Shown: positions 1 to 8,239, counted from the stretch's first letter. The stretch: 31,994 nt of DNA from Chloroflexota bacterium (GCA_013695975.1 JACCZL010000451.1:1-31994); one strand, 5' to 3'. Translations and numbers: made by a program. Notes: generated from the sequence alone by a model not told the origin.

Positions 1-3
1 GGA

Positions 4-798
4 CTAGAGGCGACCGGCGACGACGATGGGGCCGGTCGGGGCGCGGCTTCCGCCGGCCGGCTCGACTGTGACCGCGACGGTGTCGGCCGAGTCCAGTGGT
101 CGCTCGAGCCGTGCGATATAGGCGGCGCCGGTGACTCGCTCGAGCAGGCCGGCTTCCAGGGGCGCGCTGCCGGCGATAACCCAGGCCTGGTAGGCCTGCT
201 GCTGGCCCAGTGGGGGCAGATCGCGGACCATCAGCAGTGGCCGCGGGTCAGCCGGATCCTGGACGAGCACGCCCGCGGCGCCCGGCGCATCGGTGGTCCC
301 GTTCAGAGTCCACTGGCGTCCGCCGGCAGCCACGGCCTGGAGGACCAGCGCTTGCGAATCGAGCGCGACTGCCTGCCGAGTGACCTGCTGCTGGAGGCGG
401 AAGTTCCAGTATCCGAAACCGAGCGTGACGGCGAAGAGGGCGGCGAGTGAAAGCGCCCAGAGCCCCACTCGCGTCCCCGGGCCGGTGGCCCTGCGCTCGT
501 CGAGCGGAGCAGGCGCGACACGCGCGGGCATGGCGGCTTCGTCGGGGGCGCGGAGGGCCTCCGCGAGGAGCCGGTCTCGGAGTGTCGGCGAGGGCGCAAC
601 CGGCCTCAGCGCCTCTGGAAGGACCGCGGCAAGGGCCCTGAACTCGGCGACCAGGTCTCGGCAACGGTCGCAGCCATCGAGATGGGCTTGAAAGCGCGCC
701 GCGTCATCCGCGTCGAGCGCCTCGAGCGCGTACCCGGCGGCCAGCTCCTCGAGCTCCTCGCCGTGCGGCTCAACGGTCTTTCGAAGCCCGTCGTTCAC
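4..798 (-). CDS. RskA-like zinc-binding anti-sigma factor
   Basis: A 264-aa protein that should hold the ECF sigma factor encoded just upstream inactive at the membrane. The N-terminus shows the zinc-binding anti-sigma signature: H12, then H39-x3-C43-x2-C46. One membrane segment lies at about residues 111-132 (VGLWALSLAALFAVTLGFGY). Residues 150-264 resemble the extracytoplasmic RskA C-terminal domain. It starts with GTG inside a GTGA overlap with the sigma-factor stop, so the two are translationally coupled. The stop codon is complete, 3 bases from the window edge. The signal sensed and any protease that releases the sigma factor are not visible here. Family assignment is solid; the sigma partner is inferred from adjacency. 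Confidence 0.88.
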   Translation of the reverse strand: MNDGLRKTVEPHGEELEELAAGYALEALDADDAARFQAHLDGCDRCRDLVAEFRALAAVLPEALRPVAPSPTLRDRLLAEALRAPDEAAMPARVAPAPLDERRATGPGTRVGLWALSLAALFAVTLGFGYWNFRLQQQVTRQAVALDSQALVLQAVAAGGRQWTLNGTTDAPGAAGVLVQDPADPRPLLMVRDLPPLGQQQAYQAWVIAGSAPLEAGLLERVTGAAYIARLERPLDSADTVAVTVEPAGGSRAPTGPIVVAGRL

Positions 799-1445
799 GC
801 CGGCCCACCTTCGTCCGGCCCCAGGTCGGCCAGCGCCAGGCGCAGCTTCTCCATCGCCAAACGCATCCGACCCTTGACCGTCCCAAGCGGCAGGCTGGTG
901 CGCTCGGAGATCTCCTTATGGGTCAGGCCGCCGTAGTAGGCTAGCTCGACGGTTTGCCTTTGCTCGTCGGAGAGCGCCGTCAGCGCTTGCACGATCCGGT
1001 CGCGGCGGGCGCTCTCTTCGGCGGCATCGAGCACATCCGTTGCTCGGGGATCGACGACGGAGGTGTCGAGCTCGGCTAGCTGCCCCGGCGGGCGGGTCCG
1101 CCGGAGCCGATCGATCGCTCGGTGGCGAGCGATACTCAGCAGCCAGGAGCGGACACGCCCGCGGGCGTGGTGATATGTCTCCGACTGGCGCCAGGCCGCC
1201 AGGAACGTTTCCTGCACGATGTCTTCGGCGGCCTCGAAGTCACCCACCACCCTGTAGGCGAGCGCCAGGGCGATGCGGTGATGCCGATCGTAGAGCGTTT
1301 CGAACGCTCCGAGGTCCCGTTCCTGGAGCAACGCCATGAGCTCCTCATCGCTACGTTCGGCGGGAGGGCTCGCCAACTCGCCCCGATCGTGTTTACGACC
1401 GTCGGCGGTGACTGGATCATTTTCGGCGGGCGGCACGCTCGTCAT
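795..1445 (-). CDS. ECF-type RNA polymerase sigma factor (SigK-like)
   Basis: A 216-aa extracytoplasmic-function sigma factor. Region 2 spans about residues 45-118 (core FEAAEDIVQETFLAAW for -10 recognition). Region 4 spans about 148-205, with an HTH around LTHKEISERTSLPLGTVKGR. The frame stays open 80 codons upstream, but that part overlaps the preceding gene. The ATG at 1445 gives a normal ECF length and forms an ATGA overlap with the stop of the membrane-protein gene, so I chose it. The downstream anti-sigma gene begins in a GTGA overlap. The sigma/RskA-type pair resembles the SigK/RskA arrangement. The target regulon cannot be read from this window. Confidence 0.9.
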   Translation of the reverse strand: MTSVPPAENDPVTADGRKHDRGELASPPAERSDEELMALLQERDLGAFETLYDRHHRIALALAYRVVGDFEAAEDIVQETFLAAWRQSETYHHARGRVRSWLLSIARHRAIDRLRRTRPPGQLAELDTSVVDPRATDVLDAAEESARRDRIVQALTALSDEQRQTVELAYYGGLTHKEISERTSLPLGTVKGRMRLAMEKLRLALADLGPDEGGPA

Positions 1446-1900
1446 CGCCGGCGCCGCGACTTGCGTCGGCCGGAGGCCGCGCCCGTCGGTCGCGGCAGAT
1501 AACGGCGGATGCGCTCGCTCTCCTCGTACGCGGCGCGCTGGGCTGGATAGCGGCGACGATAGAAGAAGACCAGATACCCACCCGTCGCCAGCAGCGACAG
1601 CCACCAGGCCAACCCCCAGATCGGCTTGGAAAGCACCGGCACCGGCTGCCAGCGGAAGAGTAGGATGGCCAGGCCGACGAGGCACAGCCAGACTGCCCAG
1701 GTCGCCCAGCGTTGGGCCAGCCGCTGTGCGACCCGCCGCGGTCCGGCGACCCGCTCGGGGTCGATGCGGATATAGATCGCCGCGACCAGGACCAGTGCAA
1801 GAAGCGCGGCCAGCACGACGTAGCCGGGATGGTCAGTCGGCTCCCTCGCGTCGGCAAGCCACTCGGTCGGGCTCAGCCAGGTCCAGTCGAGCGAGCTCAT
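1442..1900 (-). CDS. 3-TM membrane protein, first gene of the sigma/anti-sigma operon
   Basis: A 152-aa protein that I do not recognise. It has three hydrophobic segments at about residues 27-46, 65-84 and 94-114, and a strongly basic C-terminal tail ending in RRKSRRRR, predicted cytoplasmic by the positive-inside rule. Its stop overlaps the sigma-factor ATG by 4 nt (ATGA), so it is the first cistron of the operon. It may add a membrane component to the sigma-factor system, but that rests on position only. No Shine-Dalgarno sequence precedes the ATG, and a -10-like hexamer lies 8 nt upstream, suggesting a leaderless mRNA. Confidence 0.75.
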   Translation of the reverse strand: MSSLDWTWLSPTEWLADAREPTDHPGYVVLAALLALVLVAAIYIRIDPERVAGPRRVAQRLAQRWATWAVWLCLVGLAILLFRWQPVPVLSKPIWGLAWWLSLLATGGYLVFFYRRRYPAQRAAYEESERIRRYLPRPTGAASGRRKSRRRR

Positions 1901-1908
1901 GGGTCGTT

Positions 1909-1914
1909 ATGATA
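1909..1914 (-). promoter_or_regulatory. Putative -10 element (TATCAT) of the membrane protein/sigma operon
   Basis: On the minus strand TATCAT ends 8 nt before the ATG at 1900. That places the expected transcription start at about 1902, so the mRNA would be leaderless or nearly so. This agrees with the missing Shine-Dalgarno. No good -35 is visible, so the call is tentative. Confidence 0.35.
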
Positions 1915-1942
1915 GCGGCATCAACGAGTTCGGGCGTCGTGC

Positions 1943-1948
1943 TATAAC
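1943..1948 (+). promoter_or_regulatory. Putative -10 element (TATAAC) for the pgpH-ybeY-dgkA operon
   Basis: TATAAC lies 71 nt before the pgpH ATG in the divergent spacer. It matches TATAAT at five of six positions and stands out in GC-rich sequence. No convincing -35 lies at 16-18 nt spacing. The 5' leader would be about 65 nt and includes a purine-rich ribosome binding site (AAGGGAGAAGG). Confidence 0.3.
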
Positions 1949-2019
1949 GTCGATGGGTACCGGACCGGCGTCCGAACGTCGGATCGTCGCCGCCGTGCGG
2001 CCAAGGGAGAAGGCTCCCG

Positions 2020-4164
2020 ATGCCTAGAGCGAGAACTGGTCGCGCTTATGCACCCCGCATCTCCGGGCACCAGGCGGTGCGGGCTGTTTGCTTCGCGTCG
2101 ATTGTCGCGGTCATCACCTCGGGTTTGCTGACCGTCAACCTGCTCCCCCGCCCGAACGAAGTGCTGCCCGGTGAAGTCAGTCAGAACAACGTGCGCGCGC
2201 CGCGCAAACTGACCTACACCAGCCAAGTCAGGACGAGAGCGGAGCGAGATCGGGCGATCGCCGCCGTCCAGGAAGTGGTCGAGATCGATCTTGGCCTGGT
2301 GCAGCGCCAGCGGGCCGGTCTCAACAGCCTGTTGCAGGGGATCTCTGCCGCCCGAAATGCACCGGGACTGACGCCAGACCAGCGGGAGTCCCGACTGGCC
2401 GGTGTCGGAGAACCCTTGCTCGACGACACGACCGCCAGTTGGCTGGCGTCGCTCGACGACGCGCGCTGGTACATGGTTTCGAGCGAGAGCCAGCGGCTCC
2501 TCTGGGACGCGCTGAAGGACCGACTTCCGGAATCGCGTGTCTCGGAGCTGTTGCGGGCGCTGCCGGTGCGGGCGAGCGATCAGCTTACCGAAACCGAGCG
2601 GTCGCTGGCGGTGGCCCTGGCAAGTCGCTTCATCGTGGGTAACCTGACGCCCAACGCCGAGGCGACGACCCGCTTGCGCCGAGAGGCCGCGGAGGCAGTG
2701 GCGCCGATTCAGGCTACGGTTGAGCGGATGGAGACGGTCCTGCGCGAGGGCCAGGTCGTCACGCCCGAGGACATCGAAAAGCTGGAGCTGCTCGGACTCC
2801 GGAACCCTAGCATCGATTGGCGCCAGGTTGCCGCGGCGGGCCTGCTGGCGGTGATCTGCATCGGGCTTATCAGCGCTTACGTCGCGGCGTTCCAACCGAG
2901 CCTCGTCGGACGGGAGCGTGCTCTGGCGCTGCTCGGACTCCTCGTCGTCGTAACGATCCTCGCGGCGAAGATCCTGATCGTCCCCTCGCGCCCGCTCTGG
3001 GTGTACATGTTCCCGCTGCCGGCCGTCGCCATGGTGGTCACCACGCTACTCGACGGTCGGTTGGCGCTGGTGATGACGGCGGCGCTCGCCGTGCTCGTGG
3101 CGTTCATCGCCGGCGGTTCGCTCGAAGTCGCCGCGATCGGGCTGGTCACGGGTGTGGTCGCGTCGGTGGCCCAGTGGCGACGAGAGCGGCTCCAGGCGTA
3201 CTTCGTAAGCGGCGTGCTCGTGTCGGTGGCCCAGGGCCTGGTGGTCCTCGCCTTTCAGTTGGCCCAGCGCAGTGAGGACTGGCAAGTCCTGCCGTTTATC
3301 GTCGTGGCCTGCGTGGCGAACGGCTTTTTGTCGGCTACCCTCGCGGTCGGCACGGTCAGCTTCCTCGGGCGGATCTTCGGGATCACTACGACGATGCAGC
3401 TCCTCGAGCTAGCCAACCCGACCCAGCCCCTCCTTCGCCGGCTGCTGATGGAGGCGCCGGGCACCTATCACCACAGCATCATGGTCGGCAACCTGGGCGA
3501 GCGCGCCGCGGAGGAGGTAGGCGCCGACCCGTTGCTGGTTCGGGTCGGCGCCTACTACCACGACGTTGGTAAGCTCCGCCGACCGTATTTCTTTGTGGAG
3601 AATCAAGCCGGCGGCGAAAACGTCCACGAGACGCTTGCGCCTGATGTCAGCGCCGACCTGATTCGCGCCCACGTGCACGATGGGGTCGAGCTGTGCGCGC
3701 AGTATGGCGTGCCGGCGCGCGTGAGCGAGCTGATCCCACAGCATCATGGCACCCGACTGGTCAGCTTCTTTTATCAGGTGGCCCAGGACGCCGCTGCCAC
3801 TGGAACCCTCCCGGACCCGGACGTCAGCCAGTTCACTTATCCCGGGCCCCGCCCCCAGAGCAAGGAGGGAGCAATTCTGATGCTCGCCGACTCGGTCGAG
3901 GCGGCGGCACGGGCGAGCAAGGACCATTCGGGCGAGGCGATCGGGGCGCTGGTCGACCGTCTGGTGATGCAGCGCGTGGCGGAGGGCCAGCTTGATGACT
4001 GCGACCTGACCCTGCGCGACGTCCAGCGGATCAAGGACGCGTTCCGAGCAATTCTGGTCGGGATGTACCATCCGCGGATCGAGTACCCCGAGCGTGCGAA
4101 GGATGCGCTCGTGGTGATCCCGAAGGTCGAGGCGCCCGCCGCCGCGGGGGATGTCGCACGCTGA
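2020..4164 (+). CDS. pgpH: 7TM-HD domain cyclic-di-AMP phosphodiesterase (PgpH/YqfF family)
   Basis: A 714-aa membrane phosphohydrolase. Order of parts: a first TM helix near residues 22-45; an extracytoplasmic 7TMR-HDED-like region to about 265; a cluster of about seven TM helices from 270 to 470; and a cytoplasmic HD domain. The HD domain shows H484-H485 (GTYHHSIMVGNL) and the metal-binding pair H514-D515 (YYHDVGK). Known family members (Listeria PgpH, Bacillus YqfF) hydrolyse c-di-AMP to pApA. The length matches the family. Its last 14 bases overlap ybeY, and the pgpH-ybeY-dgkA order is common in Gram-positive and related bacteria. No c-di-AMP cyclase lies in the window, so the substrate is inferred from the family. 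Confidence 0.92.
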   Translation: MPRARTGRAYAPRISGHQAVRAVCFASIVAVITSGLLTVNLLPRPNEVLPGEVSQNNVRAPRKLTYTSQVRTRAERDRAIAAVQEVVEIDLGLVQRQRAGLNSLLQGISAARNAPGLTPDQRESRLAGVGEPLLDDTTASWLASLDDARWYMVSSESQRLLWDALKDRLPESRVSELLRALPVRASDQLTETERSLAVALASRFIVGNLTPNAEATTRLRREAAEAVAPIQATVERMETVLREGQVVTPEDIEKLELLGLRNPSIDWRQVAAAGLLAVICIGLISAYVAAFQPSLVGRERALALLGLLVVVTILAAKILIVPSRPLWVYMFPLPAVAMVVTTLLDGRLALVMTAALAVLVAFIAGGSLEVAAIGLVTGVVASVAQWRRERLQAYFVSGVLVSVAQGLVVLAFQLAQRSEDWQVLPFIVVACVANGFLSATLAVGTVSFLGRIFGITTTMQLLELANPTQPLLRRLLMEAPGTYHHSIMVGNLGERAAEEVGADPLLVRVGAYYHDVGKLRRPYFFVENQAGGENVHETLAPDVSADLIRAHVHDGVELCAQYGVPARVSELIPQHHGTRLVSFFYQVAQDAAATGTLPDPDVSQFTYPGPRPQSKEGAILMLADSVEAAARASKDHSGEAIGALVDRLVMQRVAEGQLDDCDLTLRDVQRIKDAFRAILVGMYHPRIEYPERAKDALVVIPKVEAPAAAGDVAR

Positions 4165-4660
4165 GGCGTTGGCGCGGGACGGTCGGGCGCCGCTGGTCGA
4201 CCTGCGCGTCCGAGTCCGCCGTGCTGTGGGGGCACGGGTCGATCGGCCGCGTTTGCGACTGCTGTGTCAGGCGGTCCTGCGTGGGGAGGGCTGGACCGAC
4301 CCGGCGCGCCTCTCGGTCCATATCTGCGACGATGCTGAGATCCGTCGCCTCAACAAGGAGCACCGTCAGATCGACCGTCCTACCGACGTGCTCTCGTTTT
4401 CGCTCGTCGAGCCGACGATGGAGCAGGAATTTCCGCTGCCGGCTGGTGAGCCGCGGGAGCTGGGCGACATCGTCGTCTCGTATCCGCGTGCCGTCGCCCA
4501 GGCCGCCGAATACGGGCATTCGCCAGAGCGGGAGCTGGCGTATCTGATCGCACACGGACTCCTCCACGTGCTCGGTCATGATCACGAACAGGCGGACGAG
4601 CGCCGCGAGATGCGGGCGCGCGAGGAGGCAGCCCTGGCAACCGTCGGGCTCAGTCGCTAG
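4151..4660 (+). CDS. ybeY: YbeY endoribonuclease
   Basis: A 169-aa member of the UPF0054/YbeY family, a metal-dependent endoribonuclease that acts in 16S rRNA 3'-end maturation and 70S quality control. The signature H135-x3-H139-x5-H145 (HGLLHVLGHDHE) is intact. So is the family motif around RLNKEHRQIDRPTDVLSF. It overlaps the end of pgpH by 14 nt and is followed 10 nt later by dgkA. The first 20-25 residues are weakly conserved, so the exact start is less certain than the identity. Confidence 0.95.
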   Translation: MSHAEALARDGRAPLVDLRVRVRRAVGARVDRPRLRLLCQAVLRGEGWTDPARLSVHICDDAEIRRLNKEHRQIDRPTDVLSFSLVEPTMEQEFPLPAGEPRELGDIVVSYPRAVAQAAEYGHSPERELAYLIAHGLLHVLGHDHEQADERREMRAREEAALATVGLSR

Positions 4661-4670
4661 GCTACGCCCG

Positions 4671-5039
4671 ATGCGTCCGCTCCGCCGATCCCTGGTCAGC
4701 TTTCGGTTCGCCGGCCGGGGCCTACGCCATCTCTTGCTGACCCAGCCTAACTTCGTGATCCATACCCTAGCCGCCGTGCTCGTGGTCGTGCTCGCCGCCG
4801 TGCTCGGGGCGACCGCGGTTGAGACGGGGCTGCTCACCGTGACGATCGGGCTCGTGCTGGTGTGCGAGGCGTTCAACACCGCGCTCGAGGCGGCGGTCGA
4901 CCTGGCGAGTCCGGAGTATCACGCCCTCGCCAAAGTCGCCAAGGATGTGGCGGCTGGTGGGGTCTTGATCGCGGCGATCGTGGCGGTGATCGTCGGGCTG
5001 ATCGTCCTGGGACCGCGCTTGCTGGCCCGCGTCTGGTAG
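4671..5039 (+). CDS. dgkA: DgkA-family diacylglycerol/undecaprenol kinase
   Basis: A 122-aa small integral-membrane lipid kinase with three hydrophobic segments at about 30-48, 52-68 and 95-114. The catalytic signature C65-E66-A-F-N69-T-A-L-E73 matches the E-x2-N-x3-E motif of DgkA, and D92 lies in the following KDVAAG stretch. In Gram-positive-type bacteria this family usually phosphorylates undecaprenol rather than diacylglycerol. The ATG at 4671 gives the family length; the frame runs further upstream but only into ybeY. It is the last gene of the pgpH-ybeY-dgkA operon, with the opposing membrane-protein gene ending 24 nt downstream. Confidence 0.93.
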   Translation: MRPLRRSLVSFRFAGRGLRHLLLTQPNFVIHTLAAVLVVVLAAVLGATAVETGLLTVTIGLVLVCEAFNTALEAAVDLASPEYHALAKVAKDVAAGGVLIAAIVAVIVGLIVLGPRLLARVW

Positions 5040-5063
5040 CCAGGCTAGGGCTCAGTCTGACCT

Positions 5064-5504
5064 TCAGGCGCGCGGCGAGGCACGCCGCTCCCGGGTTGCG
5101 ATCCAGCCGTTGAGTAGCGCCAACACTCCGCCCATGGCGATATTCAGCGCGAGGGTCGCGATGACGTCGCGGGGTGTGTTCATCGGCTGCTCCGCCGACG
5201 GCATGAGGACGCCGATGCCCAGGGCGACCAGGCCGGCGACGATGCCAGCTAGGACTCCTGCTTCCGCCGCGGCCCGGACGACACGGGTCTGGCGGCCAAC
5301 GCGCAAGCCGACCAGTGAGAACAGGACCACGTTAGCGAACTGGTCGGCCAGGGCGATGTACGCGGCCGCATCGCTGTCAGGCGTGAACCCACGAGAAACG
5401 ACGAAGGCCAGCGTGTCGAAGGCCGCCACGAGCAGCCCGATACCAACACCCCACCTGAGCGTGGGACCTAGCTCGCTCACGCCACGCGGGCTACTGCCTT
5501 TCAC
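5064..5504 (-). CDS. 4-TM membrane protein of unknown function
   Basis: A 146-aa protein that I cannot assign. Four hydrophobic segments lie at about residues 16-37, 50-70, 79-101 and 114-136. The loop with NTPRD (109-113) precedes the last helix. The overall plan of four short helices with Gly/Ala-rich packing resembles many DUF4199-like small membrane proteins, but I see no diagnostic motif. The start used is GTG at 5504; an internal in-frame GTG (V9) is an alternative. It converges on dgkA and is separated by 143 bp from the receiver gene on the same strand, so it may be its own unit. Confidence 0.6.
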   Translation of the reverse strand: MKGSSPRGVSELGPTLRWGVGIGLLVAAFDTLAFVVSRGFTPDSDAAAYIALADQFANVVLFSLVGLRVGRQTRVVRAAAEAGVLAGIVAGLVALGIGVLMPSAEQPMNTPRDVIATLALNIAMGGVLALLNGWIATRERRASPRA

Positions 5505-5647
5505 GCGGCGGGGTCAGCCCGACACGCCATATGCGACTACCCCTCCCGCCTTCGCAGACCATTGAGCACCTGCCAATGATAACGCCAGACCGCGAATCAA
5601 GACGCCCCCACGCCCTGTCGCGGCAGACACGCTCACGCGGCAGCCCG

Positions 5648-6064
5648 CTACGAAGCGGCTCGCGGTCGCCAATCATGCTCCTCCGACGGGTCCAATCTCG
5701 CTGGGGTGAGCACGCGGCGCAATCTTCGCAACAGCTCGTCCACGTCGAACGGCTTTGCTAGCACATCCGCGGCGTACCAGCGCTCGGCGGGATTGAGCGC
5801 GTCCGCGAACGCCGACAGGACGATGATCGGAATGCGTTCGGTGATCGGATCCTGCTTGAGGCGCCGGAGGACATCCCGCCCATCAGTGTCACCGAGGGCC
5901 AGCTCCAGGGTGACGGCGTCCGGCCGGTGCCGCCGCGCCAGCTCGACGGCGTCGCGCCCAAATCCGGTTCCGAAGACCCTGTAGCCGCGACCCTGGAGTA
6001 CCAGGGTCATCACTCGTCGGAGCACTTCGCTGTCTTCGACGACCAGCACCGTGGTGGTTTGCAC
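5648..6064 (-). CDS. Stand-alone receiver-domain protein with Asp-to-Glu phosphosite
   Basis: A 138-aa CheY-like single receiver domain with no output domain. The acidic pocket (E10, D11 in VVEDSEVLRR), the conserved S84 (IIVLSAFAD) and K104 (VLAKPFD) are present. The phosphoacceptor position in the PDAVTLELALGDTDG segment is Glu54 (codon GAG) instead of Asp. Glu here mimics phospho-Asp in some response regulators, so the protein may be locked on or respond without phosphorylation. A GTG start at 6064 is supported by GGAGG seven nt upstream. No histidine kinase is adjacent. The neighbour across the divergent spacer is a secreted propeller protein. Confidence 0.85.
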   Translation of the reverse strand: MQTTTVLVVEDSEVLRRVMTLVLQGRGYRVFGTGFGRDAVELARRHRPDAVTLELALGDTDGRDVLRRLKQDPITERIPIIVLSAFADALNPAERWYAADVLAKPFDVDELLRRLRRVLTPARLDPSEEHDWRPRAAS

Positions 6065-6274
6065 CCACTGACCTCCACTTCGTTCTGGGATGGTTTGATT
6101 GTGAGGGGCGGGCCGCTACGTGGGCGTCACGACCAGGCGGTGGCGCATCACAAGGCTGTCGCGATGACGTCGGTGCTCGGGCCGGCGAGCCCGCGGGAGC
6201 GAACTTGCGACCCGGGGTGCGGCCTGTCGTTTCCAATAGCGGCGGGCTTACGGAATCTGGATGGGGGAACGACG

Positions 6275-8143
6275 ATGGGTCTGGACGCTACGCGTGCCGC
6301 CGGGTTCAACGGCGCCTTGATCGCCGCGCTTGCGCTGGGTGTGGCTGGCCTCGGGAACGAACCACCGCGCGTGAGCGCGCAGCAGCCGTCGGTCGAGAAG
6401 CTCACGGTGAGCGATGAGCGTGGGAACCAAGGCCCGCCGCGGGTCAACGGGAAGTGGGTCGTTTTTGAGGACGATCGTCGTCGGGACTCGGGCGGTTCGC
6501 CGCTCGACGTGCGGAGCTGGAGCGCCGAGGCCAAAGAGGAGCGCCGACTCTCCGAGACGCGAGAGGCCCGGCATCCGGCCGTCTCCGGGGAGCGGGCAGT
6601 CTGGGCAGAACCGACCGACAGTCGAGGCCTGGATATCGTCGTCTACGACCTGGACGATCGTGAGATCGAGCGACGTGTCGAGCGGACCGGCGATCAAGAC
6701 TTTCCCGCGATCTCAGGTCGACGGGTGGTCTGGCAGGAGGGCAGCAGCGGCTCGATCAACCTGTTCGGGTACGATCTGAACGAGCGCGAGACGTTCAAGG
6801 TCGCCGACGACTCGGGCGACCAGACGCGGCCGGCGATCGATGGCGACCTGGTCGCGTTCGAGGACAGTCGCGACACGAGCATCCGCTTCCGGGACCTCAA
6901 GAGCGAGCGGCTCCAGAAGATCGAGGGGGTCACCGGGTTCGAGCCGGCGGTGTCGGGCAGCCGCATCGCGTTCCGCTCCGGCGGCTCGCGCGAGGATCCA
7001 GAGAACGCCAACATCTACGTCTATGACCGCTCGACGAACACGCTGAGCGATGGGCTCGCGACGACTCTCGACGGTCGCCGTGGGGGCCCGCGGATAGCCC
7101 AAAATCTGGTTGTCTGGTGGGATTCCCGCGACGGCGACCGTGACATCTACGGCTACGACCTGGCCCGGAACGTCGAGTTCAGGATCACCGGCGACAGCGG
7201 CGATCAGGACGGGCCAGACGTTCACGGCGACCTGGTAGTCTGGACGGACCACCGCGGGGGCGACCGCGACGTTCGGGGCGCGCGGGTGACGCTGGCTCAG
7301 CCGACTCCAACGCCAACCGCGACGCCGACCAGCCCACCGGCGACAGTCGGTCCGACCCCGACTCCCCCAGGCGATCGGGCGCGGCGCGACGATCGCTTCT
7401 TCCAACAGAGCGGCTTCCGCATCGACAACGACGACTTCTGGCGCTACTTCCAGCTTCGGGGCGGAGTGAAAAACTTCGGCTATCCGGCCTCGCGGACGTT
7501 CCGCTTCATGGGCTTCACGACGCAGTTCTTTCAGCGCCAGATCATGCAGCTTGGGCCGGAGGGGCCGCGCCTGATGAACCTGCTCGACCCCGGCTTGATG
7601 CCGTACACCCAGATCAACACGTCGACCTTCCCAAGCTTCGACGAGTCGCTGGTCCGCGAGGCGCCGCGGGTCGGATCGCCGAACTATGACACTCAGATCG
7701 TCCAGTTCGTCCAGACGCATGCCCCCGACACGTTCAACGGCGCGGCGGTCGCCTTTTACAGCACGTTCGGCAATCAGGTCGACTTGAGCACGGCTTTCCC
7801 GAGTGGCAGCCCCAACGTTGCCTTGCTGCCGCTGATCAACCTCGAGCTGGCGGGCTCAGTGACCAGCCGACCGACGGTTGACCCGCGCAATGGCGGCTTC
7901 ATGTACCAGCGCTTTCAGCGGGTGATCCTGCACTTCGATGCGAGCTGCGGTTGTACCCAGCCAATTCTCCTTGGCGACTGGTTCAAATCAATCATCACCG
8001 GCCAGGGCATACCGTCGGACCTGGCGGCCCAAGCTGGGGGCAGCCCGTTTTACCTCCAATACAACAACAACTCTGCCAATGGCCTGAACCGTGCGTCGGC
8101 CCTGCCGGATACTGACATGCGCTTCGCGTTCGAGCAGCAGTGA
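6275..8143 (+). CDS. Secreted seven-repeat beta-propeller protein with Chloroflexota-type C-terminal domain
   Basis: A 622-aa exported protein. The signal peptide has a hydrophobic core near residues 13-27 and a likely cleavage after VSA (A35). Residues about 40-340 carry seven repeats of a TolB-like propeller blade. Four open with GNQ or GDQ (GNQGPPRVNGKWVVFED, GDQDFPAISGRRVVWQE, GDQTRPAIDGDLVAFED, GDQDGPDVHGDLVVWTD) and three are more diverged. A Pro/Thr linker (about 343-368) leads to a roughly 245-residue C-terminal domain with FWRYFQLRGGVKNFGYPASR. I associate that domain type with Chloroflexota exported proteins. The frame is open 116 codons further upstream, but the ATG at 6275 places the signal peptide at the N-terminus and follows GGGGGAA. 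Ligand unknown. Confidence 0.8.
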   Translation: MGLDATRAAGFNGALIAALALGVAGLGNEPPRVSAQQPSVEKLTVSDERGNQGPPRVNGKWVVFEDDRRRDSGGSPLDVRSWSAEAKEERRLSETREARHPAVSGERAVWAEPTDSRGLDIVVYDLDDREIERRVERTGDQDFPAISGRRVVWQEGSSGSINLFGYDLNERETFKVADDSGDQTRPAIDGDLVAFEDSRDTSIRFRDLKSERLQKIEGVTGFEPAVSGSRIAFRSGGSREDPENANIYVYDRSTNTLSDGLATTLDGRRGGPRIAQNLVVWWDSRDGDRDIYGYDLARNVEFRITGDSGDQDGPDVHGDLVVWTDHRGGDRDVRGARVTLAQPTPTPTATPTSPPATVGPTPTPPGDRARRDDRFFQQSGFRIDNDDFWRYFQLRGGVKNFGYPASRTFRFMGFTTQFFQRQIMQLGPEGPRLMNLLDPGLMPYTQINTSTFPSFDESLVREAPRVGSPNYDTQIVQFVQTHAPDTFNGAAVAFYSTFGNQVDLSTAFPSGSPNVALLPLINLELAGSVTSRPTVDPRNGGFMYQRFQRVILHFDASCGCTQPILLGDWFKSIITGQGIPSDLAAQAGGSPFYLQYNNNSANGLNRASALPDTDMRFAFEQQ

Positions 8144-8239
8144 CGAGAGACCGTCTCGCCGCGCTACCGTGGGTCGTTCACGGGACGGACGACTCTCGCG
8201 GGCCGGTGATCGAAACGGAACAGATCTGGGCCTCGACGC

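Noticed and set aside
1446..1685. Longer N-terminus (80 extra residues) for the ECF sigma factor
   Set aside because: It overlaps the coding sequence of the membrane protein. Family length and the ATGA overlap support the ATG at 1445.
1942..2895. Long minus-strand open frame (317 codons) across the pgpH N-terminal half
   Set aside because: It is antisense to an unmistakable PgpH. Its translation is rich in Arg, Gln, His and Asp, as expected for the complement of GC-rich codons, and shows no domain.
5040..5063. Bidirectional terminator between dgkA and the convergent membrane-protein gene
   Set aside because: TAGCC-A-GGCTA has too small a loop and there are no T-tracts on either side.
6713..7720. 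335-codon minus-strand open frame in the propeller gene
   Set aside because: The plus frame has clear repeat periodicity, and the antisense frame has none.
8144..8160. Rho-independent terminator after the propeller gene
   Set aside because: The CGAGA/TCTCG stem is only 5 bp and has no T-tract.
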